DNA of 64,000 bases from Brytella acorum (GCF_029309905.1 NZ_JARBJP010000003.1:62001-126000), one strand, 5' to 3'. Counted from the stretch's first letter, positions 51,003 to 59,334 are shown. Numbers and translations are program-made. Notes: generated by a model not told the origin, from the sequence alone.

Positions 51003-51287
51003 TCAGGACGGCGCGCGTCTGCGACGGCCCGCATCCTGTCGCGTCTGTGGATCGGAAGTCTCGTGAAGAAACATGACACCACGCCCTTGCCCGGACTCGA
51101 TGAACAGGATGCCCGCTGCTTCCAGCGCGCGGCGGACCTGGTCGATCGTGCCCTCATGGACACCAAGGCCACGCTCGGATTCAAGGCGCTTGAGCGCGGT
51201 CAATGCTACGAGGGCTTTTTCAGCGAGCCGTTCCTGTGTCCAGTTCAGGAGTGCCCGTGCCGCCCTTACCTGTCGGCCAGTGATCAT
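51003..51287 (-). CDS. XRE-family helix-turn-helix regulator
   Basis: Protein of 94 residues. The HTH covers about 6-62 (VRAARALLNWTQERLAEKALVALTALKRLESERG), and a strand-rich end (AAGILFIESGQGRGVMFL) follows. Transcribed from the promoter at 51332-51360 with a 21-bp palindrome over the -10 box, so autoregulation is likely. It may control element gene expression. Confidence 0.9.
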   Translation of the reverse strand: MITGRQVRAARALLNWTQERLAEKALVALTALKRLESERGLGVHEGTIDQVRRALEAAGILFIESGQGRGVMFLHETSDPQTRQDAGRRRRAPS

Positions 51288-51326
51288 CCATGATCACATC
51301 CGACATGCAGGGCATGCACACCAGAA

Positions 51327-51360
51327 ATACGACTATAATAGTCGTATAATGGAGATTCAA
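51327..51360 (-). promoter_or_regulatory. Promoter and palindromic operator of the XRE gene
   Basis: Minus-strand -35 TTGAAT (51360-51355), 17-bp spacer, -10 TATAGT (51337-51332). A perfect palindrome ATACGACTAT-a-ATAGTCGTAT (51327-51347) covers the -10. It lies about 40 bp before the XRE start. Confidence 0.8.
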
Positions 51361-51467
51361 TATCGTTCTTTCAGTTGGATAGTGAGGAAACACCGGCGTC
51401 CTGCTTCTGATAGGACCGTCAGTGGGGTCCGCCGTCGGTACGGGCGACCAGACGAAAAGACCCCCGC

Positions 51468-51620
51468 TTACGCGGAGGCCTCCCCGTCGTGGCATTTTGC
51501 TGCGAATTGCGCGCATACCTGGTTCAGTTCACGCTCGATTTTGGCCCGCTCACGACGGCTGAGGTGAAAGCTGGTCAGTTCGGCGCGCAGCATCTGGATC
51601 TGGTCGTGTAGCGTGGTCAT
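51468..51620 (-). CDS. Small conserved-looking protein (50 residues)
   Basis: Begins MTTLHDQIQMLRAELTSFH and continues with SRRERAKIERELNQVCAQF, a charged coiled-coil-like helix, ending HDGEASA. GGAG lies about 10 nt upstream of the ATG at 51620. The length and clean coding pattern suggest a real small gene. No function known. Confidence 0.6.
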   Translation of the reverse strand: MTTLHDQIQMLRAELTSFHLSRRERAKIERELNQVCAQFAAKCHDGEASA

Positions 51621-51723
51621 CGTCCTGCTCCTTTCGTTTTTCGAAGACAGGCCGTCGCCTCATGCGCGCGTGAATCGGGTCAAGGATCGCCGCAGGCGAC
51701 CGCCCCAGCGGCGCGCGGGGGAG

Positions 51724-51768
51724 CCGATTTTGTCTGGTGTGCCCGTAGGGTGCGCCGGGCAAAATTGG
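51724..51768. repeat. Hairpin element C of a three-member family
   Basis: CCGATTTTG (51724-51732) and CAAAATTGG (51760-51768), nine pairs with one G-T, with a GC-rich centre. It lies 104 bp upstream of the small gene starting at 51620. See elements at 52413-52464 and 55370-55437. Otherwise the gap 51621-51960 contains no gene I can support. Confidence 0.5.
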
Positions 51769-51960
51769 GGGGACCGCGCGTCCTTGAGGCGGTTCACGCC
51801 GGGCATGGTACAATGGGAAGGCTGAGGGAAGCCCTGTTCCCCTTTCTTGCCCACACATTGGCAGATTGGGCGCGGCGCGACTGGTGCGCCCACCCGCCGG
51901 TTCGCGATCGGTCATGCGAAGGCCCCACCCGGACCGGCCGGGCGGGGGATCGCTGGCACC

Positions 51961-52287
51961 TCAGTCGCCGTTGCGGCGGCCGTTGGGGCGGGACCAGATC
52001 AGGCTGTAGCCCTCGCCGTCCTCGTCATCGAAGAGGTTGGCGAAGATCGGGGCGTTGAAGCTCGGATCGTCGAGCTTGAGGCTCAGATAGTCGCGCCCCT
52101 CGTTGGAGCGCCGGGACCAGGCCGCTCCGATCTCGACCCGGCCGACGAAGACGCGGTGGCTGGGGGCATTTTCGTTCAGGCGCGTGGTCTCGGGGGCGAT
52201 GCGGACGTTGGGGGTCTGGAGCGAGAGGGTGACGATCTCGCCGTTATATCCGTTGCCGACTTTCTTGAAGGTGCCGATGGTAGCCAT
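51961..52287 (-). CDS. DUF736 domain protein (second copy)
   Basis: Protein of 108 residues (MATIGTFKKVGNGYNGEIVTL; GRVEIGAAWSRRSNEGRDYLSLKLDDPSFNAPIFANLF; YSLIWSRPNGRR). Closely similar in pattern to the copy at 45117 but clearly diverged. Function unknown; a structured element lies 126 bp upstream. Confidence 0.9.
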   Translation of the reverse strand: MATIGTFKKVGNGYNGEIVTLSLQTPNVRIAPETTRLNENAPSHRVFVGRVEIGAAWSRRSNEGRDYLSLKLDDPSFNAPIFANLFDDEDGEGYSLIWSRPNGRRNGD

Positions 52288-52412
52288 GATACTGCTCCGT
52301 GATCTCTGTTACCGAGCCCGCACCATTGCGGCCTCGATGGCGATCGGACAGACGGAGGCGAGCGGCGGCGCATCCCGTAGGGACCGAAGCGCAGCGGAGG
52401 ACGGCGGGACGG

Positions 52413-52464
52413 AATTTTCTTGTTTCGCGAGGAATGACGGCGCAGCCGTCAGGGGAAGAAAATT
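52413..52464. repeat. Hairpin element A of a three-member family
   Basis: Outer arms AATTTTCTT (52413-52421) and AAGAAAATT (52456-52464); inner hairpin GACGGC-GCA-GCCGTC (52436-52450). The preceding GCAGCGGAGGACGGCGGGACGG (52391-52412) resembles the sequence before element B. The rest of the gap 52288-52883 has no gene I can support. Confidence 0.55.
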
Positions 52465-52883
52465 ATGGACCGCTGTTGCGCCATGGCCGATCGAGGCGCA
52501 GCCGACCTTCGGCTAGATCAGCCATCTTGAGAGGCGGCATGCGTGCGCGGCCCGACAGAGCACACATCACGGAGACTATGGCCACCCGCGCCCCACGCAA
52601 GTGTCGGCCAGGAAGGGGAAGGCATCGTCATGCCCTGCTTCCGACCCTGCACACGCCCCGTTCCGGGACTGCGTTTCGCACGGACACGCCCTGCCTTCCG
52701 GGATTCCACCGGCCGATGCTGACAGGAAGCGCTGGACGTCCACGCTCCAGGGAAAGAGCACCTTCAGCCAATATGCTGCAATCAGGGCCTCATCGATCGC
52801 TCCTGCCATACCCTCCTGACAGCGAGGCGGCCAGATGCGAAAGCCCCCGATCCTGTCCTGCCTCGCCGGTTGCCAGAGCGGTG

Positions 52884-53324
52884 TCAGACCCGCGCGATAT
52901 TGCCGCCGGACGGTCCGGGTGGGGCCACGGTTGTAAAGCGGATGAAAGCGGTGACGCCCACCGCGATCGCGCCGATGATGGAGAAAAAGAGCTGCCACGC
53001 CGGAGACGGCATCAGCATCTGGGCGATCCCATGTGTCGTGCTGTAGCCCATGATAATGGCGGGCACCGTATAGAGCAGGACGATCAGCAGCTTGAGCCAC
53101 ATCCACGGCACCAAGGCGAAGGCGATTTGGCCAATAACGAAGGTTGCAGCGCCCGCGACGAAACCGACGATGATCCCGCCGACAACACCAGCACCCGCAC
53201 CATACGCCCAGAACCCGGCCATCAGACCCATGGCGCAGGGCAGGGCGAAGACTGCCACGGTAAAGAACAACCAGCACAGGAAGCCAATGCCGGCGACGAG
53301 CAGGAAGGGAGCAAGGATGAACAT
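52884..53324 (-). CDS. Multi-pass membrane protein, unknown function
   Basis: Protein of 146 residues from MFILAPFLLVAGIG, with about four or five helices (ILAPFLLVAGIGFLCWLFF; GVVGGIIVGFVAGAATFV; LLIVLLYTVPAIIMGY; LFFSIIGAIAVGVTAFI). Gly/Ala-rich helices suggest a small channel or holin-like protein, but no family was recognised. Its upstream frame to 53396 is ignored because MRVAPWWWWQ is unlikely. Confidence 0.7.
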   Translation of the reverse strand: MFILAPFLLVAGIGFLCWLFFTVAVFALPCAMGLMAGFWAYGAGAGVVGGIIVGFVAGAATFVIGQIAFALVPWMWLKLLIVLLYTVPAIIMGYSTTHGIAQMLMPSPAWQLFFSIIGAIAVGVTAFIRFTTVAPPGPSGGNIARV

Positions 53325-53555
53325 GGCGGCGGTCTCCGTGCAACCGACAATGTCGGACGGTCGCGCCTGCCACCACCACCACGGCGCAACCCGCATTATA
53401 GCGCAGATGATACGGTGACCGGAACGAAAATCCGCGCGGCTTACGTCCCGCCGGTGACGATATCATCGAAATCTATCGCTGGTATGCGGACGTTGCGGTC
53501 AATCAGGTCGAGCGTTATTGCCTTCCCCCGTGATCCGGTGGCGTTGCGAAGAACC

Positions 53556-53584
53556 TTGCGATCCATAGCACCTGGTGCTACATA
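53556..53584 (+). promoter_or_regulatory. Promoter and palindromic operator of the toxin-antitoxin pair
   Basis: -35 TTGCGA (53556-53561), 17-bp spacer, -10 TACATA (53579-53584). The palindrome TAGCACC-t-GGTGCTA (53566-53580) lies between and reaches the -10. GGAGG is only 2 nt from the toxin ATG at 53592, and the predicted transcript would start almost at the ATG. Confidence 0.7.
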
Positions 53585-53591
53585 GGAGGTC

Positions 53592-53978
53592 ATGACCAAT
53601 GCCGAGCCATCCCAGCGGGCATTCAAGACCGCCTGGTTCGCCAGGGCGGCCCGGAAAGCTCGCATCAAAGACGATGAACTCTGCAAAGCGATCCGGGAGG
53701 TCATGAAGGGTCAGGCCGTCGATCTGGGTGGTGGTGTCTTCAAGAAGCGCCTGAACAAGAACCTGCATCGCAGCATTATTCTTGCGAAAGGCGGTCGATA
53801 CTGGATCTACGCCTATCTGTTCGCGAAGAAGGACCGGGACAATATCGATAGCGATGAACTGGAAGACTTCCGGACCCTCGCCAAAGCCTATGCCGTGCTG
53901 ACCGGGGAACAGGTCGAACGGCTTTTGAAGGATCGAGACCTGACGGAGATATGCCATGGCGATGAAGAGAAAAAATAG
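53592..53978 (+). CDS. RelE/HigB-type toxin
   Basis: Protein of 128 residues of the RelE superfamily (PF06296-type). Pattern: FKTAWFARAARKARIKDDELCKAIREV; VFKKRLNKNLHRSIILAKGGRYWIYAYLFAKKDRDNI. It probably cleaves mRNA at the ribosome. It precedes and overlaps the antitoxin by 23 nt, the higBA-like toxin-first order, and would stabilise the element. Confidence 0.88.
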   Translation: MTNAEPSQRAFKTAWFARAARKARIKDDELCKAIREVMKGQAVDLGGGVFKKRLNKNLHRSIILAKGGRYWIYAYLFAKKDRDNIDSDELEDFRTLAKAYAVLTGEQVERLLKDRDLTEICHGDEEKK

Positions 53979-54285
53979 CTTCCGGAGCGACATTTCCGAG
54001 GCCATTCATTCCGGGGCGGTAATGCTGCACAAGGTCGGCGCGCTCGACAAGGCGACGATGCGTGATTTTGACACGCGCCATCTGGTGGTGCCCCCTGCGA
54101 TCGAGCCGATCGAGATCAAGCGTCTCCGCGAGGCGAACAATGTCAGCCAGCCGGTCTTCGCGCGGTATCTGAACACGAGCGAAAGCACGGTCGAGAAGTG
54201 GGAGAGCGGCGCCAAACGGCCGAGCGGGATGGCGCTCAAGCTGTTGAGCGTCATTCAGAAGCACGGTCTTGAGGTTCTTGCCTGA
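53956..54285 (+). CDS. XRE/NadS-type antitoxin
   Basis: Protein of 109 residues with a C-terminal HTH (EIKRLREANNVSQPVFARYLNTSESTVEKWESGAKRPSG, about 54-92). It neutralises the toxin upstream and probably represses the promoter at the palindrome 53566-53580. Order and fold match HigA/NadS partners of HigB-type toxins. Confidence 0.88.
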   Translation: MAMKRKNSFRSDISEAIHSGAVMLHKVGALDKATMRDFDTRHLVVPPAIEPIEIKRLREANNVSQPVFARYLNTSESTVEKWESGAKRPSGMALKLLSVIQKHGLEVLA

Positions 54286-54315
54286 GACGCTGGCTTGCGG
54301 GGAAGGAGAGAGCGC

Positions 54316-55245
54316 TCACGCGCCGCCTCCGAACCGCAGGACCGGGATACCGAGCCGCTTTGCCTTGTCGGCCAGATTTTCCTGGATGCCTGAACCGGGG
54401 AAGACGATGACGCCGATCGGCATAGTGTCGAGCAGCGCATCGTTACGACGGAAGGGCGCCGCCTTGGCATGCCTGGTCCAGTCCGGCTTGAAGGCGATCT
54501 GCACGATATCGCGGTGATCGGCCCAACGTGAGGCAATGAACTCAGCACCTTTGGGCGAGCCACCGTGGAGCAGCACCATGTCGGGATGCTTGGCCCGCAC
54601 CTTATCCAGCCGGTCCCAGATCAGGATATGGTCGTCGAAGTCCAGGCCCCCGGTCACGACCACCTTGGGGCCGGGCGGGACCAGCAACTCGCCCTCGGCG
54701 CGGCGTCGGGCGTTGAGGAAATCGCGGCTGTCGATCATGGAGGCCGTCATGGTGCGACGTGACACCAGCGAGCCGGCCTTCGGACGCCACGCGCTCAGGG
54801 TCAGGCGCTCGAACTGCTCCTGCGCCTCGTCGCGGAAGATCTCGTAGGCGTTGCGGCGCTCGATCAGGGTCAGCCCTTCGGCGATCAGCCGCTCCAGTTC
54901 CACCGAGCGGATCTCGCTGCCATCCTGTTCCTGCTGGCTCCGTTTCTGCGCCTGCTCGTTGCGGTCAAGCTCACGCTCAACCTGGCCGACCATGCGGTGG
55001 AAGATGTTCACGGTGGACCAGAGCAATGCTTCGAGATCGGCTTCCAGCCGTGTGTCGGTCAGCGTCGCAGCGATGGCGTCGAAGATGTCGGCCACAGCAC
55101 CCCCGATGCGCTGCGCTTCGGGTAGCGGCCTGGGGTCCGGCTCGTCCGCGAAGGGACGGTAGCCATACATCTGGAGTTCGGTCAGCACATGCGCGGTGGA
55201 TGAAGCGGCGTGCGGCGGTTCGAAATCGTCGGTCATGCGGGTCAT
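54316..55245 (-). CDS. DUF2493 (SLOG-fold) protein
   Basis: Protein of 309 residues. The C-terminal third is DUF2493 (KVVVTGGLDFDDHILIWDRLDKVRAKHPDMVLLHGGSPKGAEFIASRWA), a Rossmann-like SLOG fold that may bind nucleotide-derived ligands. The N-terminal 190 residues are charged and partly coiled-coil (VERELDRNEQAQKRSQQEQ). ATG codons at 55245 and 55236 are both possible. It belongs to the conserved module 54-61 kb. Function unknown. Confidence 0.85.
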   Translation of the reverse strand: MTRMTDDFEPPHAASSTAHVLTELQMYGYRPFADEPDPRPLPEAQRIGGAVADIFDAIAATLTDTRLEADLEALLWSTVNIFHRMVGQVERELDRNEQAQKRSQQEQDGSEIRSVELERLIAEGLTLIERRNAYEIFRDEAQEQFERLTLSAWRPKAGSLVSRRTMTASMIDSRDFLNARRRAEGELLVPPGPKVVVTGGLDFDDHILIWDRLDKVRAKHPDMVLLHGGSPKGAEFIASRWADHRDIVQIAFKPDWTRHAKAAPFRRNDALLDTMPIGVIVFPGSGIQENLADKAKRLGIPVLRFGGGA

Positions 55246-55369
55246 GAGGCTGTCCTCCCAGGTCTCCGGCTGCGCCCTTCGCGGCCTTTCCGGGGGCGGA
55301 CAGCGGCAGACCAGGGACGGGCCGGAACCGCGCGCTGGCGCGCGGCCGCAGCGCAGCGAAGGATGGCAG

Positions 55370-55437
55370 GGGGACGGCTATTTTGCCTCGCGATGTAAAG
55401 CGCCCCCAAAGGGGCGCGACGGAAAATAGCCGTCCCC
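55370..55437. repeat. Hairpin element B of a three-member family
   Basis: Outer arms GGGGACGGCTATTTT (55370-55384) and AAAATAGCCGTCCCC (55423-55437), 15 perfect pairs. Inner hairpin GCGCCCC-caaa-GGGGCGC (55400-55417). It lies 125 bp upstream of the DUF2493 start. The preceding GCAGCGAAGGATGGCAG resembles element A. No gene is supported in 55246-55565. Confidence 0.7.
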
Positions 55438-55565
55438 GCCATTGAAGGCCCGGCCCGGCTGACGCCCGCTCCCCACTTGAAAGGCCGGGGCGCGGACCTG
55501 CCGGACGGGAGGCAGGACAGGCCCGCCGACAGAAGACGGCCCCCCCACTCCTCTTTCCGGCCCGC

Positions 55566-56612
55566 TCAGGTATCGGCGGCCTCCAGAAAGCGTGCCACGT
55601 CCGCTGGCGCGAGTTGCGGATGCAGGATCGCCCGCAGCGCGCCGCGTCCCAGCGCACGGAGATCATCATTGAAATCGCCCAGCCGTGGCGACAGGCCGAT
55701 CAGTTCGATCCCGGCGTCACCCGCGCGGGCGTGCAGCGTCGCCAGCGCCTGATCCCCGGCCGGATCGTCGTCGCGCAGGACGTAGAGACGGCGTAGCAGC
55801 GGCGGAAAGATCAGGGCAGCGAGATGTGCCGAAGACAGGCAGGCGGCCAATGGCAGATCGGGCAGAACCTGCCGCAGCGAAAGCACCGTCTCGATGCCTT
55901 CCCCGGCGGCGAGCACGTCGGATGCCACCCCGAAGCGCACGGCATGACCGAGCAGCCCGCCCAAGGCACGGCGCGGATGGTCGACCGGTGCCTTGCCACG
56001 GCCGTCCGCCGCCAGCCAGGTGCGATGCACACCGGTCAGAGTGCCGTCGAGGTCGGTGACAGCGGCGATCATGGCGGGCCAGGTCTCGGTCAGACCGTCC
56101 TCGTCCGGGCGGTAAAAGCAACGCGGATGGAAGCGCAGGGCTTCGGTTCCGTGCAAAAGCGTAATGTCGCGTCTACGGAGATACGCGTCTACGGATGTGC
56201 CTATGATCGGCCCGGACATGGCCCAGAGCCGTCGTGCCGCTTCGGAAGAACTGGCGGAAGCACGCTCACGGGCAGGTCGGTCCTGTGACGGCGGCACTGG
56301 GTCAGGATGCGGCAGGCTGAGGAAGGCGCGTGCCTCGTCGGCCACGTCGCGGAAATCCACCAGGCCGAGGCTTTCGCGGATCACGTCGAGCAGGTCGCCA
56401 TGCTCACCCGACTGAGCGTCCGTCCATTTTCCCGCCCTGCCGTTGGCGGTGTCGTGGAGCCGGACGAACAGCGACCGGCCGGGCGTATTGCGCACGTCAC
56501 CGACCAGCCAGTAATTGCCGTGACGGCGACCGGCGGACAGATACTGCCGGCACACCGCCTCCGCGTTCTCCGCCAGACGACGGGCGAGATCGCCTGCATC
56601 ATGCAAGGTCAT
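55566..56612 (-). CDS. DUF7146/toprim-domain protein
   Basis: Protein of 348 residues. An N-terminal DUF7146 region (NYWLVGDVRNTPGRSLFVRLH; AARRLWAMSGPIIGTSVDAYLRRRDI) leads to a toprim domain with Glu in AAGEGIETVLSLRQVL (about 240-255) and the acidic DDDPAG (about 287-292), as in primases of plasmids and phages. It may prime or process DNA for the element. It overlaps the preceding gene by 14 nt. Confidence 0.87.
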   Translation of the reverse strand: MTLHDAGDLARRLAENAEAVCRQYLSAGRRHGNYWLVGDVRNTPGRSLFVRLHDTANGRAGKWTDAQSGEHGDLLDVIRESLGLVDFRDVADEARAFLSLPHPDPVPPSQDRPARERASASSSEAARRLWAMSGPIIGTSVDAYLRRRDITLLHGTEALRFHPRCFYRPDEDGLTETWPAMIAAVTDLDGTLTGVHRTWLAADGRGKAPVDHPRRALGGLLGHAVRFGVASDVLAAGEGIETVLSLRQVLPDLPLAACLSSAHLAALIFPPLLRRLYVLRDDDPAGDQALATLHARAGDAGIELIGLSPRLGDFNDDLRALGRGALRAILHPQLAPADVARFLEAADT

Positions 56613-57039
56613 CGCCCTGCCCTCCTGTGTCGGGATTGCCTCCGTCCAGGGCGATCGCCAGCCAGCGATCGGTGGTCATCCATGAAATCGTTTTGCGCCT
56701 GCCAAGGTCAAGCAGATGCGCACCGCCGCTGAAGGCGCCGATCCGGGGACGTGAACAGCTATTGGCCCACTGGAATCCCCATCGGCCCCGAAGCCGGAAG
56801 GCCCGCGCACAGCGTAGCACGAATTCCACGACCTGATGCGGATCGCCAGTCACCTCATCGCGCATCCAAAGCTTGGTGCCACCATATTCCGGTTCTACAG
56901 AAAGCCGGAACCCATCAGATGGCGGGTCTTCCGCCGCCAGTTCGTCCATGAATTCATTGTAGAGATCGAGCGCCTTGGCAGCGTTTTCCACCGTACCCAC
57001 ATCGAGAACGCACGAGAAATGCGTGAAGAAATCAGCCAT
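56599..57039 (-). CDS. Hypothetical protein of the 54-61 kb module
   Basis: Protein of 146 residues (MADFFTHFSCVLDVGTVENAAKALDLYNEF; GGTKLWMRDEVTGDPHQVVEFVLRCARAF; SWMTTDRWLAIALDG). It is a soluble alpha/beta-looking protein with no family I can name. Position between the toprim gene and a terminator suggests the end of a transcript starting further up or its own promoter in 57040-57122. Confidence 0.75.
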   Translation of the reverse strand: MADFFTHFSCVLDVGTVENAAKALDLYNEFMDELAAEDPPSDGFRLSVEPEYGGTKLWMRDEVTGDPHQVVEFVLRCARAFRLRGRWGFQWANSCSRPRIGAFSGGAHLLDLGRRKTISWMTTDRWLAIALDGGNPDTGGQGDDLA

Positions 57040-57055
57040 CGGAATGACTCCCGAA

Positions 57056-57084
57056 ACGAAAAAGCCCGGCGCAGTGGCCGGGCT
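57056..57084 (-). terminator. Rho-independent terminator after the DUF932 gene
   Basis: On the minus strand AGCCCGG, loop, CCGGGCT then TTTTT. Arms are at 57063-57069 and 57078-57084, 39 nt past the DUF932 stop. Confidence 0.75.
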
Positions 57085-57122
57085 CGTAAAAACGTCTTTA
57101 CGGAAAGACAGAAAAGCGGCTT

Positions 57123-58307
57123 TCAGGAAGCACGCTCCATCAGCCTGCGGGCCTTCTCTTCCAGATCCAGCCGCGTGTCCTGGTTGGCCTTTGTCCGCGC
57201 CAGCGCCGTAATCCCCTGCACGAAATCGAACACACTCTCGGGCTTGCGGCCTTCCTCGTGCAGCACGGTTTCGATGATCTTTGCGGTTTCCGGTTTCGAG
57301 AACCCGCGACGACGCAGGAAACTTTCGCGGTCTTCATCTGTTTTCGCGACCAGCGCCCGACGCGAGGCCTGAATGCCGGAGACGAACGAGGCCGGGCTGG
57401 CAGTGGCGAAATTCCGTAGTGCTGGTGTCGCCTGATGCACGAAGCGCGAGGCCGCGAACTTACTATGCCGGATGGTGATCTGTTCGAAATTTTCCACGCC
57501 CCACAACATCCTGTTTTGACACACCCCGCGCAGATAGAATGACGCAATGCCTAGGCTCTTGCTGCCGACTTCCGAATTCCAGGCGTAGAAACCCCGGAAA
57601 TAGAGATCGGGATCGCCATTGGGCAGGCGTCCGGCCTCGATGGGATGCGTATCATCCACGAGGAACAGGAACACGTCCCTGTCTGACGCATACAGCGTCG
57701 TAGTTTCCTTGGTGATATCGACGTAGGGATTATGGGTCATGGTGGCCCAGTCGATGACGCCCGGCACCTTCCAGTTGGTATCGCCTGTGCCGTCACCCGC
57801 GATCTTGCGCACCGCCCCGACCAATTCGTGATCCCAGATGCGGCCATAATCCGGACCGGTCACGGCGCGCAGTTCTACCCGTCCGTCTTCGGTCTCCAGC
57901 GTTTTCACCAGTTCGGCGCGGTGCGACAGCAGCCCGTGCTGGAGATTGATCGCCGCCAGCGGTGCCGGCAGGTCGCGCAGATAGGAGGACGGCGCGCTGA
58001 CCAGGCTGCACATCTGGCCGAAGGACCAATGCGTCGGCGCGATCGGCTCATGCTGTCCTGGCACGGTCAGGGTCAGACGCTCGACATTGTCGCGCGAGGC
58101 CTCGACGCGGATGGCGCGGCTTTCCACCGTGCGGGCCGTGGCCCGGTCTGCCCGCGCCAGCGTGGCAGCATGCAGGTCGGACAGCGACAGATAGCGTTCG
58201 TCATCGGGGCGCGAGAACCATTCGGACGATACGCGGGCGCTGCGTTCGCCACGGGAGGGATCAATCCGGAAGCCCGTGCGGGCGGAAGACAGAATGGAAG
58301 CGGACAT
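57123..58307 (-). CDS. DUF932 domain protein
   Basis: Protein of 394 residues from MSASILSSARTG. The DUF932 pattern runs from about 50 to 330 (VPGQHEPIAPTHWSFGQMCSLVSAPSSYLRDLPAPLAAINLQ; YGRIWDHELVGAVRKI; GFYAWNSEVGSKSLGIASFYLRGVCQNRMLW). These proteins resemble phage/plasmid-encoded LGT-type families of unknown activity. It has its own terminators on both sides, so it is a single-gene unit. Confidence 0.87.
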   Translation of the reverse strand: MSASILSSARTGFRIDPSRGERSARVSSEWFSRPDDERYLSLSDLHAATLARADRATARTVESRAIRVEASRDNVERLTLTVPGQHEPIAPTHWSFGQMCSLVSAPSSYLRDLPAPLAAINLQHGLLSHRAELVKTLETEDGRVELRAVTGPDYGRIWDHELVGAVRKIAGDGTGDTNWKVPGVIDWATMTHNPYVDITKETTTLYASDRDVFLFLVDDTHPIEAGRLPNGDPDLYFRGFYAWNSEVGSKSLGIASFYLRGVCQNRMLWGVENFEQITIRHSKFAASRFVHQATPALRNFATASPASFVSGIQASRRALVAKTDEDRESFLRRRGFSKPETAKIIETVLHEEGRKPESVFDFVQGITALARTKANQDTRLDLEEKARRLMERAS

Positions 58308-58385
58308 GGGGACTCTCCTCTCTTGCCGGATATTCGGCATCAGAGGCGAAGCCGCCCTCTCACTCCTTCCCGGCCGGACCGGCAC

Positions 58386-58420
58386 GAAAAAAGCGGCTTC
58401 CGGATAACGGAAGCCGCTTT
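58386..58420 (-). terminator. Rho-independent terminator after the DUF6915 gene
   Basis: Arms AAAGCGGCTTCCG (58390-58402) and CGGAAGCCGCTTT (58408-58420), loop GATAA, followed on the minus strand by a run of T (58392-58387). It separates the DUF6915-type gene from DUF932. Confidence 0.88.
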
Positions 58421-58434
58421 CTCGAAATCCCGCA

Positions 58435-58797
58435 TCAGCTCATACTGTGCGGTGTTTCATGCTCTACATCGAGAGGCCTGGCGCGTCCCATCCATGGACA
58501 GGGTCGGATTTCCTTCACCCAGTCCGCAAAGCTCGGGATAAACCCGAAATCTTCCCGGACGTGCTGTTCGCCGATCAGCCGGGTCGGCACTGCCCGCCCG
58601 GTCGAAAGCGTGAGTGTGACACCGAACAGTTTTTCGGCAAGGAAGATGCCTTCCGCATGGTGTCGCAGCGCCCGGTGCCGGAAGTCCGCCGTGATCAGTT
58701 TCGATTCATCGAACCATGTATGCAACGGCAGGTAATCCTCTACCGTACCGCCCCATTTCCGCACAGAGGAGAGGGCATGATGATAACTATGCGCCAT
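58435..58797 (-). CDS. DUF6915-like protein
   Basis: Protein of 120 residues from MAHSYHHALSSVRKWGGTVEDYLPLHTWFDESK. Conserved-looking RHRALRHHAEGIFLAEKLFGVTL and WVKEIRPCPWMGRARPL. The family occurs in plasmid accessory modules with no assigned role. It overlaps the DUF6878 gene by 11 nt; the frame upstream of 58797 lies inside that gene. Confidence 0.8.
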   Translation of the reverse strand: MAHSYHHALSSVRKWGGTVEDYLPLHTWFDESKLITADFRHRALRHHAEGIFLAEKLFGVTLTLSTGRAVPTRLIGEQHVREDFGFIPSFADWVKEIRPCPWMGRARPLDVEHETPHSMS

Positions 58798-59284
58798 GGT
58801 GCCCTTCCTCCGTCCATTCATGGCCGTAGTTTTCGACGGCGGTGTAACGCTCGTTATACTCCAGGGCGATGGACCGTCCCGCGACGTCAAAGGTAAACTC
58901 GCCATACGCACCATCATTGTTTTCCCAACCACCGTGCGCTTCGGAAAGCAGGTCGTAGCAGACGTTCTCAATGACATCCTTGACGCTGCAATCATCAGTT
59001 TTCGACGTGGCACATTGCCAGTCGACAGAGATGTAAGGCATGCAGTTTTCCAGAACCGTATTATCGGTTTCCGGAGTGACCGCCATATCTTCGATCTGGC
59101 CGCTATCTCCGCAACCATCGAAGGTGACCACCGCTGTTTCGATCCCAGCAGCATCAAGGCAATCAAACAGTGCTTTGCGATTGACTGCTCCAAATTCCTG
59201 TTGCCGTTTCCGATAGGCCTCATAATGCTCGGAAAAGGCGGTGAAGGTATCGGCCCGTTCAGGCGTATTTCCTGGATTGGTCAT
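58787..59284 (-). CDS. DUF6878-like protein
   Basis: Protein of 165 residues, acidic (FSEHYEAYRKRQQEFGAVNRKALFDCLDAAGIETAVVTFDGCGDSGQIEDM; GWENNDGAYGEFTFDVAGRSIALEYNERYTAVENYGHEW). Family resemblance to DUF6878; function unknown. An 8-bp hairpin (59311-59334) lies between it and the ParB-like gene. Confidence 0.8.
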   Translation of the reverse strand: MTNPGNTPERADTFTAFSEHYEAYRKRQQEFGAVNRKALFDCLDAAGIETAVVTFDGCGDSGQIEDMAVTPETDNTVLENCMPYISVDWQCATSKTDDCSVKDVIENVCYDLLSEAHGGWENNDGAYGEFTFDVAGRSIALEYNERYTAVENYGHEWTEEGHHGA

Positions 59285-59310
59285 GTCCTGTTTCTCCTGG
59301 ATCAGCAGGA

Positions 59311-59334
59311 CGGCCCTGACCGAAGCCAGGGCCG
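59311..59334. other. Hairpin between the ParB-like and DUF6878-like genes
   Basis: CGGCCCTG (59311-59318) and CAGGGCCG (59327-59334), loop 8 nt. There is no T-run, so a weak terminator or mRNA-stabilising stem is possible. Confidence 0.35.

Noticed and set aside
52576-53466. Long minus-strand frame overlapping the membrane-protein gene
   Set aside because: Composition is irregular, and the shorter frame at 52884-53324 has clear hydrophobic helices.
53441-53704. Small minus-strand frame across the toxin promoter
   Set aside because: It overlaps the palindromic promoter and the toxin start, and no family is recognisable.
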